DNA from: Rhabditoides inermis
Lineage: Eukaryota > Nematoda > Chromadorea > Rhabditida > Rhabditidae
Length of the DNA stretch: 64,000 nucleotides
Reading direction: 5' to 3'
Assembly: GCA_963966185.1 (NCBI GenBank)
Contig: CAWZYM010000151.1
Coordinates: forward strand, 1,732,501 to 1,796,500
Shown here: piece by piece, positions 57,952-64,000 of the stretch
Layout of the letters: every line of letters begins with the position of its first letter
Numbering within the stretch: position 1 is the stretch's first letter
Position numbers and translations under genes: made by a program
Notes under the pieces: model-generated
Seen by the model: only the letters and a program-made list of their open reading frames with translations
Told to the model about the DNA's origin: nothing
The model's database searches: none

Positions 57952-59106
57952 CATTTATTTTCGCACGAACGAGCCGTCGACAATACGCCGGCGATTGTGG
58001 ACCGCGAGTGGCGGCATCCGAAAAGCGTCTTGCGTGTCTGGGAGGTCCGCTTCTGCGCGCACTTTGGTCTTTGTGAGATGGACTAGAGAGGGAGGCCAAG
58101 TGACTCTTGATTTGTGAAGTCTCACGTGCCCTGTACCTAATGCGCGAAGCTAGGCTGCCGAGGAGAGAGAGGGGGGGGGGGGAGCTGTGTGCATTATTGC
58201 TCGGAAGGCTCTCTAATTGCGATGTCTGATGAAGTAATGGCTAGGGCAGAGGGAGAGGGAAGGAAGGAGGGGAGGGGGCAATGTGCCGGAATGGACAAGG
58301 TGTACTGGAGGGAGGGTTGGTTGCGTGGGGCAGGCGAGTGACTCAGTCACTCCTCTGGTCACATGAAGACTGCCTGAGCAGTGCTCGATAGAAGACCTCA
58401 GTGCTATTGGGAGATTTGACGATGTGTGAATGCATTGGGAATCACGCATTCGAGAGCGGATGGGAGTGCAGTAGTGTTTCGACTCTCACGATCAGGGTGT
58501 AATATGTGTTATCGTTGCGCATGTAGCAAGTGGGTTCGGGGGGGGGGGGGGGGGGAGATGCGGTGGGAGTGGAGTGATTGATGATAATGAGTCAATGCGT
58601 GCGTGTATGAGTGGGAGGCTGGGAGGATATCAGAGGGGTCCTGGTCACTGGATATAAATAGCGAGTCAATCATGGTGGAATCGTATGAATGAACATGTCA
58701 TGTTGATTTTACCAGATGAGAATGATTTTTTGTTGATGAGACGCGGACAGTCTATTCGAAAACATATCAGAAGTAATTCGAAAGAGTTACAAAGCAAACT
58801 CAGTAATTCAAAGGAGTTCGGGGTCGCTTGAAGGTCGAAGTCGTTTGAAGAGATTGGCCGCTAATTACCTGACGAGAAGAGGCTTTTCTGTTTGCAGGCT
58901 CGTCAGGAGCAGGCTGCCCAGCAGGCCCAGCAAGCTGCCATCGGACAGCCACAGTTCAACATCACACAGGTACGCGCATTATTCCTATAAACACTTTTTT
59001 ATTCTCGTATTAGAAATCGCTCAAAACAGAGTATTGTCTGAGAAAAAGTTGATGTCTTTTTCAGCCGTCGGCTGGCACATCCGGGGATGACGAGTACGAC
59101 GTGTGA
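51517..59106 (+). CDS. Dr1: NC2-beta / Dr1 (TBP-binding repressor subunit)
   Basis: Histone-fold subunit of negative cofactor 2. With NC2-alpha it binds TBP on promoter DNA and blocks TFIIA/TFIIB entry. Seven exons, 495 nt, 164 aa (human Dr1 is 176): 51517-51576, 51625-51705, 52407-52476, 54473-54540, 55119-55220, 58898-58969, 59065-59106. The N-terminal histone fold reads GLPQKGLNMIIK, DVLPDMRIANESRDLL, CVEFVKHI, SAHDQRKTIYHEHV and ALQNLGFPPDYL. After it comes a basic segment EKKLRRKNSRLDKCGIPEEQ, then the Gln/Ala-rich ARQEQAAQQAQQAA and an acidic end GDDEYDV. Order and motifs match Dr1 throughout. The small coding sequence is spread over 7.6 kb by introns of 0.7, 2.0, 0.6 and 3.7 kb filled with GA repeats and a foldback element. 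No other gene is seen inside. Confidence 0.93.
52060..52105. repeat. (GA)n tract in Dr1 intron 2
   Basis: Pure GA dinucleotide run of about 45 bases. Confidence 0.95.
53045..53320. mobile_element. Foldback/MITE-like element in Dr1 intron 3
   Basis: Two arms of about 95-110 bp (about 53045-53156 and 53210-53320) are inverse complements with a few mismatches. They share CTCTGTGCATTTGACTACAG and GTGCGGGACCACACACCGGG. The spacer of about 55 bp is unique. No coding frame. Confidence 0.8.
56273..56392. repeat. (GA)n and (GAG)n microsatellites in Dr1 intron 5
   Basis: A GA run with AAAGAGAAAG interruptions, then eight GAG/AGG units. A second run lies at 56518-56568. Confidence 0.95.
57647..57750. 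repeat. (CT)n / (CTCTCCC)n microsatellite in Dr1 intron 5
   Basis: Pyrimidine tract of about 100 bases with CCCTCTC units; a second CT run lies at 57919-57946. On the opposite strand these produce a spurious 322-codon open frame. Confidence 0.95.
58538..58555. repeat. Run of 18 G
   Basis: Uninterrupted poly-G in Dr1 intron 5. Long G runs can form quadruplexes and are prone to sequencing errors. Confidence 0.95.
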
Positions 59107-59655
59107 TCCTATCAAAGAAGTTATCTTGATTATTCTCTTGTCCCTTGTTCTCTTTCCCAGTATCTCTCACCCCGTTCTCATTCGGTTATTCGGTATGTTG
59201 CTTGTTATTTATGTAATGTGGTATGGTGATTGTGAAATGAATAAATGTTTGTTAGCAATTTGCCATGAAAATGATTATGAACTTTGACGACTTTTAAAGT
59301 TTTTTTCGTAGTTTTTTTTTCTGTAACATTTCATGACGTCACTTGAGCTTTACTGTATATACTTTGTTGGCGTGGATGGTTCCTGTTCTATTTGAGACGG
59401 CGACAGGTGCAGTCTTCCCACCGCGTGGCCCCTTCTCCTATCAGCCTGCTATCAGTAGCCGTCCAATCCCCGACCATCCCGATCTAACCGACACACCCCA
59501 GATAACCAGGGGAGGCAGGCAGGCAATCATTCATCCCTTTACGACTTCACACCGAGTAGTTCCGCGCTACTGGAGTAGATGTACCGTATCTTACTCGCGC
59601 ATACCATTGATGACTATTGTATATGTGTACCATTCTACAGTAGTTTGTTGTAGGT
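59107..59655. promoter_or_regulatory. Upstream region of secreted EGF/VWA gene
   Basis: It holds the Dr1 3' UTR with AATAAA at 59240-59245. Further on are two CTATCAG motifs (CTGATAG reversed) near 59438-59455 and a GATAACC near 59502, candidate GATA-factor sites. A TTGTAG acceptor ends at 59653, three bases before the next ATG. Confidence 0.35.
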
Positions 59656-62600
59656 ATGCGCTCGGCTTGTCTGCTGCTTCTCGCAGCAGCGGCCGTCTCG
59701 GCTGGCAGCCTCGCTCTGCCAAAGGACTACGAACAGAGGGCCGCTCAGTGTGCGTTGGTTTTGAAGACATTCCTAATTTAATGTAACCTCTCTCTAAACA
59801 AACGGATAGGCCGGTAGGATTTGGATCTCCTCACCTGTGTTTGTATACTAGTTGACAATATTACACTATTACGGTAGGATCACGTTACATTAGCGATTGA
59901 ATTGGTTGAGACGTATTTCCTTTGTAGTGCACCGTTTCACGTTGGCCACTGCTGGAGTGAAGGAAGACTACCCTCGTCCCGCCTTCCCCGAGAGGACCAT
60001 CCAGGTATGTTAGCGATTGACAATTCACACTATTAGAATACCACTGTGCCACTGTGTATCTATCACACAACTACCACTAAGCTGTATCACTAATGGGAAA
60101 ATTGACTTGGAATCTTTTGTTTAGCCTGCTGGGCCCGAGGTTGCGGCTGCTGGATGCAAGCCCGGCTTCACTGGACCCGTCTGCGAGAACCGTGAGTGCC
60201 CTCTCCACTTGTGCAAACTTGCAATCCCTTATCGCACCCGGTCGCTGCTGCCAGCTCGTAAATTATCGCGCGTCTCCTTGTTATCAGACCAATCCGATTG
60301 GAAGTCGCCAGAGCGTGCCAGCGTGGCGGGCAAAATTGTAACTATGAAACAATATGGAATGGCATAGGATACATAGGAAATGCGTTTCAGCAATCTGCTA
60401 CAACCAGACGACGATCGTGTACCACGATGGAGAGAACGAGGGACTCGGAGAGACCGTCGACTTCGACTACGCGTGAGTCCACCACATCCCACCCACATGA
60501 CAGCGATGTGTTTCAGTCCGACGTGCTCGGAGCGTCGCACGTTCCCCGTCGACTCGACCATGAAGGACATCTACGTGATGGTCGACTCTCTGGGCAGTGG
60601 CCGCCCGAATGCCAAGCTCTACGACCCGACCGGCGCTCCTGTGGTGGCATGCGGAGACCTGTCGGTGTCCGACCAGCAGACCCTCGTCATGTTCTGCGAC
60701 GTGGTGCTGACCACCGGCCCCGGCATGTACCAGGTGGAGATGGACTCGAACACGGACGAGGGCTGCACTTTCACCATCACCTCGCCCACCAAGATCGCCG
60801 CCGACGGAGGCTTCGTCGACGACCAGCGCGACGACCACACCATGTTCTTCATTCCCGACCAGAACGAGGGAATCGCCCGCTACCCTGTTCAGGTGAGAGG
60901 ATATGGCTGCTACCAGTGAGACAGTTCGCTATCCTCTGTTCTTTCAGAACGTGCCGTCGTGGTTCGCGTTCCGCCTGCAGCAGGACGTGGCTCCCCTTCA
61001 CCCGGAGCAGTTCGACATCTACATCACGGGACGCTGGGAGAACCAGCACAACCTCACTACCCGGTCAGTAGCATAGACTTGTCCCATGTGTCTCAACTGC
61101 GTTTTCCAGCTACGGCTGCACCACGCCGCACATCACCACCGACGCGTACACGTGCACCCGCCTCGAGTACTACCACGGAAAGATCACTGGCTACGATGCG
61201 AACGGCAACGCGTTCCAGCGCGTGTACCAGTTCGACTGCGACGCTAGCGGCACTCCCGCCCCGCCTCCCACCGGCACCCCCGCGCCCCAGACTGACTGCT
61301 ACAACAACGGAAAACTCGTTAACCAAGTGAGTGTTACAGAAAACGTATCTGCAACCGTGAAAATGACTGCGTTCTTCTAGCAATGCTGGTGCGGCGATTT
61401 CTTCGAGGGTCCGCAGTGCGAGTACCCGGTGTGCTTCAACAACGGCGGCTACAACCCGCTGAACGCCAAGTGCGTGTGCCGCGCCGGCTACGCTGGCGAC
61501 CACTGCGAGCACGTGCACTGCACGCAGCCCTCGCAGGACTCGTTCGACCTGAACTCGCGCGCACTCGCCTTCGTCGTGCGCTCCTCCACCTCCATGCTGG
61601 CGCAGATCGACCAGGTCGTCGCCGCCGCCGTCAACATCACCTCCACCTACGCCGCCTACCATCCCTCCTACTTCCAGAAGTACGTCCTCTCCGTCGTCAG
61701 GAACAACAGTGAGTTCATCATCTATGTCAATTCAAGCTCAGCTCGTTCTCTTTCAGCCGTGGCGTTCACTCGTGAGTTCGAAGACGTGAACTCGTTCATT
61801 GCCTCCCTCCGCTCAATGACCCACCCGCCCACTGACACCGACTGTGCTGATGCCCTCTTCCTGGGAGTGTCCGAGGCGCTCAACTCGCCCGCCCTCCAGC
61901 TCTACCCCAAGTCGCCCGTGTTCGTCTTCTCCGACGGCTCGGCCAACGACGAGGACGACGTGCGCTTCAAGCTGCTCTCCGAGCTGGCCAACTTCCGCGG
62001 ACAGATCTTCTTCATCATGAGCAGCGGCTCGAACGGAATGTGCAACATGGACCTGACGGACAAGGGCTACGAGGACGTGCGCGCTGTGGCGGCGTTCGCG
62101 CAGGGCCTGGCTATCCAGGTGCCGCTGTCGAATGTGGGAGTGGCAGCCGCCGTGCTGGCCGGCAACAACTGGCAGCAGGCTCTGCTGATGGCCAACGACC
62201 AGGAGGACTGTCGCCGGCTGCCCACCTACACACCCTTCTTCGTCGACGAGAGCACCAACTACGTGGTGATCACCGCCACCGGAGAGCAGCTTTCCCTGCT
62301 CGTCACCCCCATGAACCAGATGAAGTTCAAGCCGGAGCTCGCCTACCAGGCCGGCAACTTCTACGCCTGGCTCATCAGGGACACCAAGCCCGGATCCTAC
62401 CTGGTTAGTTCGGCCAGGGTTTGGCTCCAATCAGCCGCGTTTCTTTCAGATGTCTCTGTCGTCTCTCAAGTCGGGTCTGTCGGCGTGCTCGTACCGCGTC
62501 ACTGCCGCCTCCTCCTACAACCTCTTCTACGGAATCACCAACGGTCTGCTCGAGGACGAGGCGGCCAAGAACCCCGTGTGGAGTGAGTCGCTGCTACCAG

Positions 62601-64000
62601 TCAGATGTCTAGCTGCTACCATTGACATAAGATCCTATTCTAATCCTGTCGATTTCAGAGAAGGAGTCCCACCTGGTGGCGAAGATCTCGAACATCCACC
62701 TGCGCGACCCACTGAAGATCAGCGCGGAGGTGAACGTGTGGACAAACGGCTTCAGCGGCGAGCGCGACATCCTCTACTCCTCGTCGGGCGTCTACCGCGA
62801 CTCGTGCAAATACCACATGTACTTTGGCTCGTTCTACTGCCGCGTGCCCAACATGATGTTCTACGTGACTGTGTACATGAAGGACAGCTCCGGACTGACC
62901 GTGCAGCGCACCACCACTGGATTCTGCTCCGCCTCCGCCCCCGTCCCGCCCGATGTCAACGGATGCCAGAACGGAGGAGTGGGCTACAACGGCACGTGCA
63001 TCTGCCCGTCTCACTTCACCGGACCCACCTGCAACAAGGTGGTGTGCGAGAACCAGGGAACTGCTCTGTTCGGCGCCTGTCAGTGCCCGCCCGGCTTCTC
63101 GGGCCAGTTCTGCGAGACGATCGCCTGCACGGACTTCAACAACTACGCCGACTTCCGTCAGGAGCGCCGCTCGCTGTCCTTCCTCGTCCACGACTCGATC
63201 ACCACCCGCTCTGTCATCCGCTCCATCAAGGACACCGTCTCCGGGGTAGTGAACGACATTCAGTACCAGCACCACCACTGGATCAGCCACTACCAGCTGC
63301 TGCGCTTCAACAACACCGACTTCACCACGCTCACCGACTCGGACGACGGCAATGCGCTCGTCGCCGGAGTGAACACCCTCTACAACTACAACCGCGCCCA
63401 CTCTGATGTGAGCGGTTGAAAAAGCATCTGCAGTTGTGACTTGTGACCTCCTGTTTTCAGCTGTCGTGCAAGGACCTCGACCTCCTGCCCACCCTATACG
63501 CGCTTCTCCACGACGATCACATCAGCTACCGCGGTATGTGCAATTGAACGTTATGTGATTGAACGTACAAAACATTCAATCCTGTCAATTTCAGGTATGG
63601 TCTACATCTTCGTGAACGGAATCGTCAAGACGGACCTGACCACGATGTTCAAGATCATGCAGCACGTGGAGATGATGGGCATCCAGATTCACGTGGTGCA
63701 GATCTCCGGCTCGCCGTGCGGACAGGACATCTCCAACAGCGACGTCTTGGCGCTGCTGTCCGAGCAGTCGGGCGGCACCTACCACATGGTGATGGGAATC
63801 AACGCTGGCGCCGTCATGAAGTCCATCCCCACCCAGTACAACGGAGGACTCGTCTACGAGAACTACTACGTACGTGGCCCTGTTGACTGGAAGGCGTTAT
63901 GGTGTGGTTTCAGACTGACTGCTCAAACGCCACCTTCTACTTCCCCGTCGACTCGTCCACGCAGGCGTTCACTGCTGAGGTGTACGGAGAGCTGAACGGA
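59656..64000 (+). CDS. Secreted EGF and VWA-like multidomain protein (3' end outside window)
   Basis: Large extracellular protein; 1107 codons are visible. Exons: 59656-59749, 59928-60004, 60125-60191, 60391-60472, 60517-60892, 60948-61063, 61110-61326, 61381-61708, 61757-62403, 62450-62582, 62659-63407, 63461-63533, 63595-63869, 63914 to the end. Signal peptide MRSACLLLLAAAAVSAGSLA. EGF-like end GCKPGFTGPVCENPIC, then a Cys-containing beta-type domain (ERRTFPVDSTMKDIYVMVDS). EGF-like pair (CWCGDFFEGPQCEYPVC; CVCRAGYAGDHCEHVHC), followed by a VWA-like domain (LAFVVRSSTSM; PVFVFSDGSANDE). The unit is repeated: a second Cys-rich beta domain, EGF pair (CICPSHFTGPTCNKVVC; CQCPPGFSGQFCETIAC) and second VWA-like domain (LSFLVHDSITTRSV; MVYIFVNGIVK). 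The first VWA lacks the DxSxS metal site. It resembles nematode infection-response proteins such as IRG-7 in architecture; function not shown. Confidence 0.85.

Noticed and set aside
57131..58099. 322-codon minus-strand open frame
   Set aside because: Arg-Glu and Ser-Leu runs from GA/CT tracts within a Dr1 intron; no domain and no splice support.
59343..59786. 147-codon plus-strand open frame
   Set aside because: Out of frame with the signal peptide of the EGF/VWA gene at 59656 and without exon signals; treated as upstream region.
61813..63401. Long minus-strand and off-frame open frames in the EGF/VWA gene
   Set aside because: Shadows of GC-rich coding exons; the sense model has consistent splice phases.

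Overview
This is nuclear DNA of a nematode. Evidence: a cuticle collagen with the standard N-terminal hydrophobic block and a furin-type RGKR site, a nematode-type degenerin, very short introns with TTTCAG-like acceptors, splice-acceptor-like sites directly before several start codons (compatible with spliced-leader trans-splicing), and polymerase III tRNA genes with no CCA encoded. The very high exon density (24 exons in the degenerin, 47 in the nucleoporin) and the abundance of (CT/GA)n tracts would fit a diplogastrid (Pristionchus-like) worm, but that is an inference and not proven by the sequence. All exon models below were joined by hand from GT-AG signals and reading phase; total lengths divisible by three were used as the check.

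Layout. 1-5.6 kb: an F-box gene (+) whose third intron carries two head-to-tail inserted repeat elements. 5.6-10.4 kb: a decayed RTE-type LINE fragment, a small TATA-box gene (-) and a cluster of seven tRNA loci, one of them broken. 10.4-16.0 kb: a complete degenerin/ENaC channel gene (-, 691 aa) with an antisense LINE fragment in one intron. 16.3-17.3 kb: a C-type lectin relic (-) with a hAT-like MITE in its signal-peptide exon. 18.0-19.3 kb: a cuticle collagen (+, 308 aa). 19.85-21.2 kb: a second, undisturbed copy of the F-box gene (-). The two F-box copies form an inverted segmental duplication around a block of about 14 kb. 21.4-22.2 kb: a Cys-rich/coiled-coil gene that could not be closed. 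22.75-34.4 kb: a Nup214-type FG nucleoporin (+, 1600 aa). 35.4-40.5 kb: a TCAIM-like mitochondrial protein (+, 491 aa). 42.8-46.6 kb: a rhodopsin-family GPCR (-, 415 aa). 46.6-51.5 kb: a purine-rich stretch in which no gene was recognised. 51.5-59.1 kb: the transcription repressor subunit NC2-beta/Dr1 (+, 164 aa) spread over long repeat-rich introns. 59.66-64.0 kb: the start of a large secreted EGF/VWA-like protein (+), cut by the window end.

The genes do not form a pathway. They are single eukaryotic transcription units with unrelated roles: ubiquitin ligase adaptor, sodium channel, cuticle, nuclear pore, mitochondrion, neuropeptide-type signalling, transcription and a secreted protein. The most informative parts are the mobile-element events that can be dated against an intact copy (F-box intron, lectin signal peptide) and the tandemly duplicated phase-1 exons coding SSIFGG modules in the nucleoporin. 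No new multi-gene system was recognised.
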